From Umbelopsis ramanniana AG (lineage: Eukaryota; Mucoromycota; Umbelopsidomycetes; Umbelopsidales; Umbelopsidaceae), in the NCBI RefSeq assembly GCF_025399195.1, contig NW_026252127.1, positions 1 to 64,000 on the forward strand: 64,000 nucleotides of DNA, in the 5' to 3' direction. The stretch's first letter is position 1. The number at the start of each line of letters is the position of its first letter. This document shows, piece by piece, positions 22,829-36,142 of this stretch. The notes beneath the pieces were generated by a model. It was not told the origin of the DNA, made no database searches, and was given only the letters and a program-made list of their open reading frames with translations. A program made the translations under genes and the position numbers.

Positions 22829-24425
22829 GTAAGGTTTGACAATGAGAAGAAGAAAAAAAAAATTATATTTATGGTAACGGAAACCAAGCAAGCTTTTTTT
22901 TCTTTAGGTTTATGAAGCAGTGTGAGTCTCGTTTTTAGCCACCGTTAAAGCTTGAGAAAGCCTGTGAAACCTCTTGCTTGGCCGGAACCGCCTTTGCCAC
23001 CTTTGCCCGGCCAATAGAATGCCTCAAGAAATTCTGGAACAGCTCATACGCCTCACGCTCTTCTAATCACGACCCCTGCTAATACATGCCTCTCGTCATA
23101 TAGAAGAGCCGATTTCCATGAACACTGAGTACCAGAACAGCAGTCATGGATGGGAAGCTTCCATGGCATTGTTACGGCCTTTTGTCTAGCTAACATGGCG
23201 TGTTGTACTTTATTTTTAGCAATGGTCGATGTTTGCCTTCTGCATTTTCCTATAACTTGACTGTTTTGAAATAAATGGTTACGCTACATGTGTTGAAGCG
23301 GACCCTGACAAAGGGCTAGAAGGCACCATGCCTGTCACAATAGCAACGTTGATATGAGTCGGATGTAATGGGCCGTCTGATGTTAATTTTACAAGTCCGG
23401 GACGACGCTGAGAATCCCCGGACAATGCTAGAAAGATATTTTTGTCTGCGAGAACTGCGCGTCCCGTCCAGATGAGATTGGCTAGGTCTCGTATATATGT
23501 TGCAATTTCGACCACAGTTTTGCATGACGTTATCAAAAGCCAAAGGCAGCCCAACCAAGCAATACATATTTTGATGAAGCATTATAACTCCAAGGTTCAA
23601 GTACAGTTTGAAAGTGTATGCAGAAAATTCTCGCTTACCCGGACATGGATGCGCGCATGTGCGATAAGCTATTTTAAATTACTGGTTATTCTACGTTGTA
23701 GACGCTGTACACTTAAACATGTTGGGGCTGACTGCAAAGAAAACAAATAATTGGACGACACGACATCACTTAGTCATTACCATGCCCTTTTATTTTAGAC
23801 TATTTTCCTCACAAATGTGTCTACAAAATTAAAGCTATAGTGAGCCGACAAAAGAATAGATGATTCGATAATTTGCGTGTAGTGTATGGCTACCATTTGG
23901 TGAATAGAACTTTTTAAAAACCTCGATAAATCCAAGTCATATGAACCATAGCTTCTCTGCAACCGTGGCACAACAGCAGTTGACCTCAAGATATCGTAGG
24001 TTACATCTTTATCGATTTCTTGGAAACGGAAAAGGGCGTTCAGAATGGCATTGTAAGTTCACATCAGGTTTAATGTAATGTTAAAGGGTGAAATATGTGT
24101 ACAAAACATATTTGTGCAAATTACGCTTTACCCTTTACCGTTTTCATTGCATTGTCTTGCTTGTCCAATCATCCTGTTCTTACTCCCTACCTGCTTATCG
24201 TTAATTACATCTCCCACTTTTTTTTAGTAGGACAAATTCATTCAATCATGAAACATATCATGATGGAGATACGAAACTAACCCTGTCGACACCTCTTTGA
24301 CCATTATCAGTCCAAGCTCCATAGCTTTGAAATACACGTGACCAACGGACCGAAGCTTTTGGGTCATCGCGAACCCAATTGGACCCCAGCCAGAACAAAA
24401 AAGCACGTTTGCCCACAACCGTTGA
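22829..24425. other. Divergent intergenic region, BTB-CAP-Gly / GET2
   Basis: About 1.6 kb with short open frames only and no recognisable family, tRNA-like arms or repeats. It must hold both divergent promoters; the minus-strand T-rich tract just beyond 22850 is close to the BTB gene start. Confidence 0.45.
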
Positions 24426-25641
24426 ATGAGTGAACAAGAAAAGCTGGAGAAACGCAGGCAACGACGGCAGCAAAAGATCATGGCTGCTGCCGGTGATCGT
24501 CTTAGTCGGATAACTGGTACAGCATATCGTATGTAATCTTTCCAAAATGGAAATCTTTGACTTTTTACCTCTGTTCCATCTTGTCACTAACCGTATTGCG
24601 CAATGTTCCGGATGCAGCTGATCGATTGACTCCTTCACCAGTTCCATCTCCTTCGAACTCGACTACCTCCATTAAGAGTGTACAAAATATAGAAAACCAA
24701 AGGGTTCGAGCTAGCTCACCGCTGGAAACGTCATCGTCCACCCCCACCAGCCGCAACTCACCGGATCCAAATGTATTACAGCTTCCTCGCCGTGGAAGTC
24801 ACCTTGACCCTGATGATAGCCTGGGAGCCCCTCCATCCTCCGCATCTAGCAGTCAGTTGGCAGAACATTTTCCTGGAGAAGACGAAGCCAATGCACGCAT
24901 ATATCAGGATCAAATGGCGGCAATACAGCGTATGATGGGTATGGGTGGACCTGGCTCATCTCCGTTTGGTGACATACCTGGTGCACCAGGCATGTTTGCT
25001 GCATCTTCATCGCAACAGGATCCCATGTCCTCGTTCCCCTTCAATCCTGCGATGATGGCGGGTATGCAGCCGGTTCAAACAACGCCTGATACGACTGCCA
25101 AGTATTGGACACTGGCTCATTTTGTCACCATGGCAATGCTGGGCATTTATGCTGTCATCACCGAGTTCAAGACAAATGGGCGCTCTCATTTTGCAAATCT
25201 TATTCTCAGCAAGGAGCCTGACAGTCCATTCTCCTCTAGTTTGGCGTTTGTAAGTACCAGCCCGAGAAATTGGTCACAACGGCAAAAGCAACTTTTGTAT
25301 GCTAACCACTCGCCTCTGTCTGCACAGCCCTTGTTCTGGTATTTTGTAACGCTAGAGTTGATATTACAATCTTCCAGACTATTTTACCAAAATGTGAGTA
25401 CGGATGAGTAGAGGTTATGCACTGTGACTTATGGTTTTCTGAACGATGTATGTATGTTTAGGGTCAGCCACCGTCGTCTTCCATGCTCGGTACCATAGCC
25501 GGATTTCTTCCCCCACCATTTTCCACTGGCATCCTGCTGTTCTTGCGATACAGTTTGATATGGAAATGCCTCGTCAATGACTGTTGTTTGCTCGTGTTTA
25601 TCATAGGCATGGCTCAGCTCGCATCTGCCGTTTTGGGCTGA
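24426..25641 (+). CDS. GET2: GET complex receptor subunit GET2 (CAMLG-like)
   Basis: ER membrane receptor that, with Get1/WRB, accepts tail-anchored proteins from the Get3/TRC40 ATPase. Four exons, 24426-24528, 24618-25249, 25328-25393 and 25462-25641, give 326 residues. The diagnostic N-terminus is the basic Get3-binding motif (RRQRRQQKIMAAAGDRLSRI, then TGTAY) typical of Get2 and mammalian CAML. A long polar Ser/Pro-rich linker with acidic and Met/Gly-rich parts follows (MMGMGGPGSSPFGD). Three transmembrane segments end the protein: WTLAHFVTMAMLGIYAVI, PLFWYFVTLELILQSSRLFY (exon 3) and CCLLVFIIGMAQLASAV (exon 4). The order matches the family, with a cytosolic N-terminus and three C-terminal helices. 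The first exon is only 34 codons, so this motif is seen only after splicing. Confidence 0.9.
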
Positions 25642-25880
25642 AGAATTAACCTGGTCTCCACCACCACAACAAAAAACAAATGTAGAAAATGAATTTGAAA
25701 TCATAATAATAAAGCGCCGGTCAGTCTAGCCTCGCCTTATAATTTCTTGGATCGGATCATCACCGAGCGTACGAATGCTGCAAAAAGAAAGGATGTATTT
25801 GCAATTGGGGTGTGTCTATGATAGTAGGTAAATGTTGTAAACAGGTAAGAAACAATATACAGGATGAGAAAAAGCGATAT

Positions 25881-26324
25881 CTATGCGGCAATTTCCATAA
25901 GTTGTTTGCAAATGGATGATGATTGCTGGCGAGCGAGTTCAATTGTTTTTGTTGATTGATCAGCTAGAACACACAATGTTAGAAAAATGTGTGATGTGGA
26001 GAATAATCAGGGGGAATAGACTTACCGAATGATACAGTCAAAACAGGCTTTGTAGCAGCCTCAGGAGACTTGATAATTTCATATTCAACAGCAGGATTGT
26101 TGTACTGAACTCCAGGCAAGTCTTCCTTGATGAAGTGTCTAGTATTATGAAAAGCGTTAATTCATGTTTAACGGAATGGTGGGTGCATATTGTACTTACC
26201 TTGCACCAGCGCACTCATTCTTGCCCTTCGTGGCCAAGGAGACCGAGATCTTGGTGATGTTGGGCGAAAGCTTTGCTGCGCCAAGGCCGGATTGTAGTCT
26301 TGAGAGTATCTTTTGAGTTGACAT
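25881..26324 (-). CDS. Mitochondrial ribosomal protein, L51/S25/CI-B8 domain
   Basis: Component of the mitochondrial ribosome. Three exons, 26200-26324, 26026-26138 and 25881-25963, give 106 residues. The thioredoxin-like L51/S25/CI-B8 fold is indicated by GAR followed by HFIKEDLPGVQYNNPAVEYE, which matches the GARKF...LPxxQYxNP pattern of mammalian mS25 and fungal Mrp49 (mL61). NDUFA2 shares the fold but has a different core (RDFIEKRY). Which of mS25 and mL61 is the ortholog cannot be decided by eye. The N-terminus (STQKILSRLQSGLGAAKL) is basic and amphipathic, as expected for import. It is divergent from the glycosyltransferase-like gene and convergent with GET2. Confidence 0.82.
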
Positions 26325-26892
26325 GATCTATGTGTCAAATGGACCCTTTGTGGATTGGGAGTTTTTTTTTTCTTCTGCAGTTGCAGAAGGCAGCCAGTTA
26401 TGTCACGCACACAGACACTTTGAAAATTATCATAAAAATAAAATAACTGAGCCGTGTACAATGATATATTCTCAAGGCATAGCAATACTATTAACTCTAG
26501 AGCCAGTTACTTGAGAAAATAAATTAAAATGATGTTATCGTCTATTGATGTAGATACACTGTAATAACATCGATGGCCTTTGTGGACAGCATACTCAGTC
26601 GATTTTTCCGCCGTTACTGTATGTAGCTGAAAAGTCTGTATCACGCCAATCCAGTTAGAGTGGTACACCACTTTGATGTAAGATATGCACGCATAGCAAC
26701 GCCGGAAGAAAGGAGAAGGAAGCAAGAGACGGCTTTATTCAACAAAAGCAGAGCTTTTAATAAAATTGTTCAAAGTTCCCAGTACCACCGAAGGTTGGGA
26801 AAACGGCTATTTGAGTGGCAATTGTGGTTATTGCCACACACACGCACAGCTTTTTTTTTTTTTTTTGGTTCTCCCTCACCTTCATCCCTTAG
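26325..26892. other. Divergent intergenic region, ribosomal protein / glycosyltransferase
   Basis: 570 bases between two divergent genes, with T tracts at about 26365 and 26851. No additional gene or RNA is visible. Confidence 0.45.
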
Positions 26893-28316
26893 ATGCAGAC
26901 ACTGATCAAAGACAGACCACGATGGCATCTGCTATTCATGGCTTTCCTTTCGTCAGTTGCTCTACTCCTCACCTTGAACCATCTGTCTAGCTTCGATCCT
27001 TCACCACTTCCATCCATTGCACCTGGCCAAAACTTGAGCATTCTACTGTCTAATGCAGAATTTGACTGCAACGCTTGCGAAAAACCAAATGTGACAGAAC
27101 CTAAGCTGGCTTGGGAAGCTTGTTTGGACAGAGGTTCTGCCCCTGAATACTATATGTCGATTGTCATTGTAACTCGGAGTGACGACTACGCTGGTGACCA
27201 ACGGCATCGACTACAAAATATGATTGATAGCACTTACATTTTGGCTATGCGTACACGTACCCGCATGGAGCTTTTGATCGTTGAATGGAATCCGGCGATA
27301 GGAAGACAGCGAATCAAGGATATATTTAGGCAAGTGTCATTTTGAAAAAAAAAAAAAAAATGGATGTGGAATGGCCAATACTCATGAACAATATAGGTTC
27401 AGGAGATCAGAGTACTTGGTGTATAGAATCATCAGCGTCCCCAAGAAGATCCATGACACTCGTCCTAATATCGGTAACATCCCATTACACGACTATGAGG
27501 GCAAAAACGTCGGAATTAGATTTGCCCGCGGGGAGTTTATACTCTGTACAAATCAAGGTTGGTTTGGCATCAATGTGTGAGGCTGGCCCAAAGTCCGTTG
27601 TTAAGAGTAACCCCGTTTTCTCTCCTGGTGTATTTAGACAACATCTGGTCATGGAATATGCATAATGCTGTGGCATCAAAGTCATTTGTGCCCAACATGT
27701 TTTATTCCCAGTATCAGGACAGACACGATAAGTAAGTATAGATTGACATGTTCGAGGCTCTATTTCAAGCTTAAAAAGCTTATTTTTATCTTTTAATCCT
27801 AGTCATGCCGACCATTTACCCAAGACGCTTGTCCGCTTGCCATCCTTCCCCAATGATGAAAAAGTTTTCAATGCTTGTCCCATCAATGCTTTTGGCTACG
27901 GTCAGTTTGTTATGCCTACACCCGAGCCTATCACCATGGACAACTTTTTCAAAATAGGACAGCACGCTGGTGACTTTATTCTTGGTCATCGGGATACATG
28001 GCGGATCCCGCGAGGATTTCGTGAGGCAGGAGGAACGGCGTGGATTGATATGGAGTTCCTCATGACTGCGCAATGGACATTCGATATTCCCATCACTTTT
28101 ACCTACAATACCCTCTCGTGTCATCAAGATCATGCCAATGTTTGGGAAAACAACCCCGGTGCTCAGAACGATAACACCAAAGTGGATCTATCCAAAATGC
28201 AAGCCAAAGAAGACAAGTACGTCAACGAACGAGGTGAATGGGGCCTTTATAACGTTAATATCTGGGAGATGGGTCTTGAATGTGCCGCATTCCGAGGAGG
28301 CTCTGGTGTTTTGTGA
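26893..28316 (+). CDS. Type II membrane protein, glycosyltransferase-A-like
   Basis: Four exons, 26893-27329, 27403-27557, 27638-27731 and 27803-28316, give 399 residues. A short cytosolic N-terminus (MQTLIKDRPRWH) precedes one signal-anchor (LLFMAFLSSVALLLTL) and a lumenal domain, the layout of Golgi glycosyltransferases. The lumenal domain starts YYMSIVIVTRSDDYAGDQRH and continues MELLIVEWNP, with KNVGIRFARGEFILCTNQD later. This fits the beta-strand order of a GT-A Rossmann core, with NQD a possible counterpart of the metal-binding DxD. Acceptor and donor sugars are unknown. There are potential N-glycosylation sites (NLS, NVT) in the stem. Intron 1 appears to use a GC donor (AG/GCAAGT), and its acceptor is ambiguous between 27397 and 27403, a two-codon difference. 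Confidence 0.72.
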
Positions 28317-28879
28317 TTGACAGAATAGCGTAGCGTAACGTCCAGCCATCCAAATCACCCATTTGTACAACACAACTTGCCATCTTTCACTTTTCATCTC
28401 CGAAGATCTCCTCTCCATGAGAGCGAGCGAACGCATTTCACAAGCAATTTTTTTTTATGTGACTTATTGGCTACCGCATTTTTTCTTAACTCTGAATACT
28501 AGATCTAATACTTGAAAAGAACATTGCATTTTTCACTCTAATAATAAAACAAATGTATCAAGGTAGGATGGAGTCTGAGCGCCAGCCAGTGTGGACTTGA
28601 TCAGACGTTACTAGGAAGAAAGATCCAACTTTATGACATGTCGACAGGTGAGTGTCGTCCCTTAACTACCACACCCTTTTCCTCATTATTTCTGCAATCA
28701 ATCCATACCATACTGTACATTATGTATAAACCCATTTTTTGTTGTTTATTTTCCATGTGGCATGGAGTACCGTCCACACCCTTTACAGGTACCAAAGCGA
28801 AAAAAAAAAAAATGGATCATAGATATGAGGACTAGTGAGAACAATGTCTTTGGTTCATTTGTTTGATGATGCGAGAAGT
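28317..28879. other. Convergent 3' region, glycosyltransferase / PGM
   Basis: AT-rich tail-to-tail gap. AATAAA at 28543-28548 is a likely poly(A) signal for the plus-strand gene. A copy of the GTAGC-GTAGC-GTAAC motif seen at 11.7 kb occurs at about 28327-28341. No gene is seen. Confidence 0.45.
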
Positions 28880-30872
<1,993 letters not shown>

Positions 30873-32092
30873 GTTTGCAAGTAAAGAAGAAAGAGAAAAG
30901 AATGACGAGCGCCAGGTTTGTTCCCTACAGACGGTTTAAACCCCCATGGCGGAGTCTCAAATGGGGCTTGCAAACACGACCAACCGGTAAGCCCATACCA
31001 CGCTTGACGGACTGGACAACTGCCTGGCCGGAAGGGATCGACCATGATGGTGTTATCATCTCACATCAGTTGTGCTCGGTTCAGTTTGACCATCACCCGC
31101 TTTTATAACCATTTGCTATAGCCTGTCAATAGCTTTGGCAAAAATGCTTGATGCTCCCACGATGGGCTGGCTATCCCAAGCAAACAAACTGGCCACTATA
31201 GTTTAAGTCAATCGACGGCGAAGTCTAGTGTCAACAATGGATACGACTATCGGTTTAGATCATGGAATTATCTAGAGCCAGCAACCATAATAAGAATATT
31301 TTCCATAACCGGCACCAACACCGTAAAAACCTATAACTACATAGCCGATACCGGTGCGATAGTCCTTTGGTCAGCACCATCTGCTTCATTGTATGCAGGT
31401 ACCTGGGTAAATTTACCTACTAAGCGGTTTAACGAAATTCTTCGTTGCGCAGTCCTCTCGCTTGATATCGGATTCGCTGATGAGGTGATATGTAGAGCAG
31501 TCACATAGGAATCTTGTACACACTTTGTGAGAAATAGAATCCTTTGAGTGCATGGAACATACCGTAGCTATCGATAAAGTGCATTGGGTTACTAAAAGTC
31601 TTTTCACATCGACTGGCTTCTATCAACGTCCATGTACATAGACTACAATGATGGCCAGAAGCGACACTGATGAAATCGTCGACACCCCGCCCTACGGGAG
31701 CCCCGGTATCATAACCCGCCATCTATCAAACATAAGTGTTGACTAAGAGCTTAATCAGCACCTATATGTCTATTATGTTTCATTTTATTCATTCCAAAAA
31801 TTGATAGGTATCTAGGAGGAGCACTTGATAGGTTTGAGGATATGGACACACATTGAAAGGTTGGATGGTCGAAAAGGTTGGGGCAATTGGAGATGTTAGT
31901 TAGACACAGGGGAGCGATGCTGAACGTTCTATTGGCTAGCGGACATTGTTACATCAGCAACAGTCAGCCAAGATGACGCTTCAGCGGGCGTTAAAGTGCT
32001 TGGTAAATGTTCCGTATGGTAATAACGGTACTATAAAAATATAATTTCCATTAACTTCCCCCAACCGACATCTCTCTTCTACTTCATTTAAC
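30873..32092. other. Divergent promoter region, PGM / transaldolase
   Basis: 1.2 kb between two carbon-metabolism genes. A minus-strand TATAAAA at 31100-31106 may serve PGM, and a plus-strand TATAAAA serves transaldolase (listed separately). A plus-strand frame without an ATG is open from about 31153 to 31509, and a minus-strand frame covers 31501-31722. Neither has a family signature, and they are not called. Confidence 0.45.
32032..32038 (+). promoter_or_regulatory. TATA box of transaldolase
   Basis: TATAAAA about 55 bases before the ATG at 32093, followed by a C/T-rich start region (CTCTCTTCTACTTC). The spacing suits a strong RNA polymerase II core promoter with a short leader, in line with the biased codon use of the gene. 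Confidence 0.55.
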
Positions 32093-33248
32093 ATGTCTGT
32101 TCTCGACCAAATCAAGCAATTCACTACCATCGTCGCCGATTCTGGTGATTTCGAAAGTAAGTATACGTCGCGACTACACCGACAGTCCTCAGTTCAGCCG
32201 ACTTATTTTGACACTTTTTTTTTCTTTAGCTATCGCCCAATACAAGCCCCAGGATGCTACCACCAACCCCTCTTTGATTTTGGCTGCTGCCCAAAAGGAA
32301 TCTTATGCCAAGTTGATTGATGAAGCTTTGCAGTTCGGTAAGGCCAAGGGAGGGTAAGTTGAGCCATATTTTCATTATCGGGAGAGGCGGAAAGCTTGTT
32401 TATGCAAGGATGACAGGGTGGACTTGTAATAAGGACAGTCACTGACATTTTCCCTTTGATACAGTTCCTTGGACGAACAAACCGAGTGGGCTTTGGACAA
32501 GTTGCTCGTCAATTTCGGTAGCGAGATTCTCAAGATCGTCCCTGGTCGTGTCTCCACTGAAGTCGATGCTCGTTTGTCCTTTGACAAGGATGCCACCATC
32601 GAGAAGGCTCTTCGTCTTATTGCTTTGTACAAGGATATTGGCGTTGCAAAGGAGCGTATTTTGATCAAGATCGCTTCCACCTGGGAAGGTATCCAGGCTG
32701 CTCACATCCTTGAGACCAAGCACGATATTCACTGCAACTTGACCCTTCTCTTCGGTTTCGGTCAAGCTGTTGCTTGCGCTGAGGCTGGTGTCACTCTCAT
32801 CTCTCCCTTCGTTGGTCGTATCCTTGACTGGTACAAGGCTTCCACTGGTAAGACCTACTCTGCCACTGAGGACCCTGGTGTCGTCTCTGTCAGCAACATC
32901 TACAAGTACTACAAGGCCCACGGTTACAAGACCATTGTCATGGGTGCTTCTTTCCGTAACACCGGTGAAATTGAAGAGCTCGCTGGCTGCGATTTCTTGA
33001 CCATCTCTCCCAACCTTCTTGCCGAACTCCAAAAGGATAACAAGAAGCTCGAGCGCAAGCTTAGCCCCGAAGGTGCCAAGAACGAGAAGATTGAGAAGGT
33101 TTCCTTCTTCAACGATGAGAAGAAGTTCAGATGGGAATTGAATGAGGATCCCATGGCCACTGAGAAGCTTTCCGAAGGTATCCGCAAGTTCGCTGCTGAC
33201 GGTCGTAAGCTTGAGAGCACTCTCCGTGAGCGTATCCAAAAGTTGTAA
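32093..33248 (+). CDS. TAL1: Transaldolase
   Basis: Transfers a dihydroxyacetone unit between sugar phosphates in the non-oxidative pentose phosphate pathway (cytosol). Three exons, 32093-32156, 32230-32353 and 32465-33248, give 323 residues. The Schiff-base lysine lies in [13 protein letters not shown] (Lys at about 131). Other signatures are the N-terminal transaldolase pattern [34 protein letters not shown] and [12 protein letters not shown], and the late [20 protein letters not shown]. This is the classical 35 kDa form and not the short bacterial fructose-6-phosphate aldolase type. Codons are almost all AAG, GCC/GCT, CTT/CTC and GGT, which indicates high expression and also creates a long antisense open frame. 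Confidence 0.97.
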
Positions 33249-34690
33249 ATAGCCTCTTTGTGACTGGCCTAGGTGCTACGGGGTGGCTATCCCCACTTTC
33301 CACTGTTACACTGGGCCTGTGGTCGATCATGTAGAAATTTCCACCCTTTTTAACTCGTAAAAAAAAAAAAACTCCCTCACTTACATTAGCATGAAAAATG
33401 CACAAAGGCACAAATATGCACCCAATAAATCCCAACGTAGGCTGTAACATGGTGCGTCCATGATATCCCAAACAAAATTCTCACTTGATTTACAAGTGAC
33501 GTGAAGCCAGGGGGGCGCGCGAGAGAGCCTGGGAAGAACAAAGTGGTAACACTCCAAAATGGTAAAGTAGTGTTACGGTTTCTATCCCTTACTGACCTTG
33601 GCAGATGGTGTGTCACCTTTGGAAATTACTTTGCAGCAGACATTACGCCAACGGGCTTGACACTCTTTCCATTATGCGCGAAGGTGACGCCGATCCGGGG
33701 TACTACCGATGTAAGTATCCCCTTAAACGCATGACCGCTCGAGAGACGTTTCATAACGCACTGCCCACCCCGCAGTTAACGCAGCACCTGTTCCCCCCCC
33801 CCCATTTAGGCGGTGTGAGTACAGTAAACACCTGATAACCGACTATGGGAGTGATAAGCGATTTATCTGCACAGATAAGACCAAATTCAGCTCGCTGAAA
33901 ATACCTGTCAAAAGCGCGGGGAGGGCAATGTTTTACGATGTGATGCGGGTAGGTCACAGGGTGACGGGCAGGATAGAAATACGCTGAGTATAGTCAACGT
34001 TCGGTTGAATACGATATGTCAACCGCTAACGCTGCTTTGACTTCGATACATGTTGATAGCCGCAAAGCAAACCGCGCAAACCTGCCTCCCCCCCAGTTGG
34101 CTTCCTTGCACGGAGATTCATCTCGGAAAGTATTTCAATGCCCAGTTGCCTGAAATGATTCACTACTTTGGTCAGTCCATCGCGCCACAGCCACTGGATG
34201 GTCCAAAATCTGTGGGGTACAAACAAACGGGACACCTTATATCCTCACTGAAAAATAAAAAACGTCTTTTTGACAACCAATCCATGGTAGCAAAATCAAC
34301 TCCTTGACCATGTCTACGCTACTTGAGACCTCCTAAATGATTTGACGTGTTACTTTCTACACATTGCAGAACCATCATAACCACGCACAGTAAAACCAGG
34401 CTGCACATGATCCCCGCAAATTTCGTGCAGGTTGCACCAAGCTCAGGTTGGGGGTGGGAGGAGGCCAAAGGAGTTCTTACCCTTGGTCACACTTGGTCGT
34501 TTTGGCCTCTCCAGTTTCCCACATCCGTTTCCTATTTATTTATTCTCAGCTTTTTTTTATTTTTTGCATCCTCTCTCCCTTTCTCTTTTTCTTCTACTTT
34601 TTTTTTTACCTGTAGTTCTTTTTCTTTCCGTCGTATCGCCTTGAAAACAGACAGGGCCTGCCTCAACTTCCATCCAGTGTTGACCGTGCA
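33249..34690. other. 1.4 kb intergenic region, TAL1 / F-box gene
   Basis: Contains an A run at 33360, a C run at about 33795 and a T/C-rich tract from 34550 to 34630 just before the F-box gene, which looks like its leader. Open frames are short and overlap on both strands without a family match. Confidence 0.45.
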
Positions 34691-36142
34691 ATGTACAAGT
34701 ACAGCAACTGCATGGTGTTGAGGTTGCCACTGGAGATCCTCTGCCAAATATGCTCCCTTATACCCATGACGGATGTCACTCAGCTTTGTCGAGCGTCGCC
34801 TAAACTTGCTCAACTTATCTACAACATGCCTCACCTTTGGCGAGAGATCACCGTAGCCATGCAACCTCTCACTAACACTAGTCAGGCGCTTGCCTACAGT
34901 CAAAAACAGACCAGTAAGGTCCTCAATGATATACCCGATCGACTTGCTCAACGCCTGCTTTCAACTTTACTGTCTCGAGAAGCTCGTAATGGAATCAGAA
35001 CCGTCACCATCATTGATCATGCAAAGTTCTTCTTTCAGCAAGACGACTCACGATTACACGAAATGATGCAGCTTGTGTTCAGACAATGCCCCAACCTTGT
35101 GCATTTTACACTACAGACATCGTCCGATATCGACTATTATTCCTTGATCGACTCCTTGAATGAAATTCCACCGTGTTCAGCACCTAAACAGTTTCAGCTA
35201 CCGCGGTTGTCTAAATTTGAACTAATTGAAACTCATCGCCCGAGGCCTTTGTTGAACACCATCGTTTTGGCCGAGATACAACACGCCCTCTCCAACCTGA
35301 CTCCTCATCCAGCGTTCTCCCAAAAATCATGCAAAGAATGTAGAGAATACATTGGTTACCAACAGCCCATGTGTGCACAATGCCTGACCTCACAACCTGA
35401 AGCCATACGGTGCCCTTTTTGTCACTGGCAGTGCGATGACTGTGGCGCTCATTTCTGCGACGGTTGCCAGAAGAAGGAATTAGTTGAGGTGCTTCTTGCA
35501 GACTATCACGGGGACACTTTACGTTACAATCACTCTGAACATACTTCTTGTCCACCGTCCAACCCTTGCCCAAATGGCAGTGGGTCGTCCAACACTACTC
35601 TGCTATGCTCTCGTTGCGTCCAAGCCCACAAGTGCAACAAATGTGAGATGTTATTTGCATCTGAAAATCTCCGGCACTGTGACATTTGTCAACAACAGTC
35701 CTTCTGCAGCTCTATCAGTGATGAATCGTTGACCATCCCTGAACCAACGCGGGCAGTACCGCTTATTACGTCTGTACATACTATTTATCGAGATACCCCC
35801 AGCAAGCCGACTCTGCCGAGTCATAACCTTCATCAGCTCACCACAGCGAGGCGTCATTCAGCCTCTCAAGATAATCATTCTTCAGAAAGTAGCGACGAAG
35901 AAGACGAAGACGACGAAGACGATATGGGATGCTGCCGATTCACTGAGAAATTCATTCGATGCAAACAATGCAAAATGACAGGATTCTGCACGCAGTGTCT
36001 CCCGCAGGCACGGGAAGGCATACGAAATTGGGTCACTGTTTGTCCCACTTGCGATGAATTTATTTGCCCACTCTGTGTTGCTGAAGGTAGATTGCCTCTT
36101 TTCTTTGCTCCAGGGTATGGCACCTCAGCTCATACCACTTGA
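34691..36142 (+). CDS. F-box-like protein with cysteine-rich zinc-binding C-terminus
   Basis: A single open frame of 483 residues; the real start may be the second Met (MVLRLPLEI, 34712). Residues 8-50 resemble an F-box (LPLEILCQICSLIPMTDVTQ, LCRASPKLAQL, PHLWREI), the SKP1-binding module of SCF ubiquitin ligases. About 150 residues of helical or leucine-containing sequence follow (LVFRQCPNLVHFTLQTSSDI). The second half has many CxxC pairs: CKECREY, CAQCL, CPFCHWQCDDCGAHFCDGC, CSRCVQAHKCNKCEMLF, CDICQQQ, then an acidic Ser/Glu/Asp stretch, and CKQCKMTGFCTQC, CPTCDEFICPLC. These suggest several zinc sites, partly B-box or RING-like but not a standard RING spacing. Function and substrates are unknown. 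There are no introns, unusual for this window. Confidence 0.7.
   Translation: MYKYSNCMVLRLPLEILCQICSLIPMTDVTQLCRASPKLAQLIYNMPHLWREITVAMQPLTNTSQALAYSQKQTSKVLNDIPDRLAQRLLSTLLSREARNGIRTVTIIDHAKFFFQQDDSRLHEMMQLVFRQCPNLVHFTLQTSSDIDYYSLIDSLNEIPPCSAPKQFQLPRLSKFELIETHRPRPLLNTIVLAEIQHALSNLTPHPAFSQKSCKECREYIGYQQPMCAQCLTSQPEAIRCPFCHWQCDDCGAHFCDGCQKKELVEVLLADYHGDTLRYNHSEHTSCPPSNPCPNGSGSSNTTLLCSRCVQAHKCNKCEMLFASENLRHCDICQQQSFCSSISDESLTIPEPTRAVPLITSVHTIYRDTPSKPTLPSHNLHQLTTARRHSASQDNHSSESSDEEDEDDEDDMGCCRFTEKFIRCKQCKMTGFCTQCLPQAREGIRNWVTVCPTCDEFICPLCVAEGRLPLFFAPGYGTSAHTT

Noticed and set aside
24258-24647. 129-codon minus-strand frame over the GET2 5' end
   Set aside because: It overlaps GET2 exon 1 and 2 antisense; GET2 has clear domain support while this frame has none.
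32439-33239. 266-codon open frame antisense to transaldolase
   Set aside because: It lies wholly opposite TAL1 exon 3. Strong codon bias (AAG, GCC, CTC) removes stops from the antisense frame; the protein has no family features.
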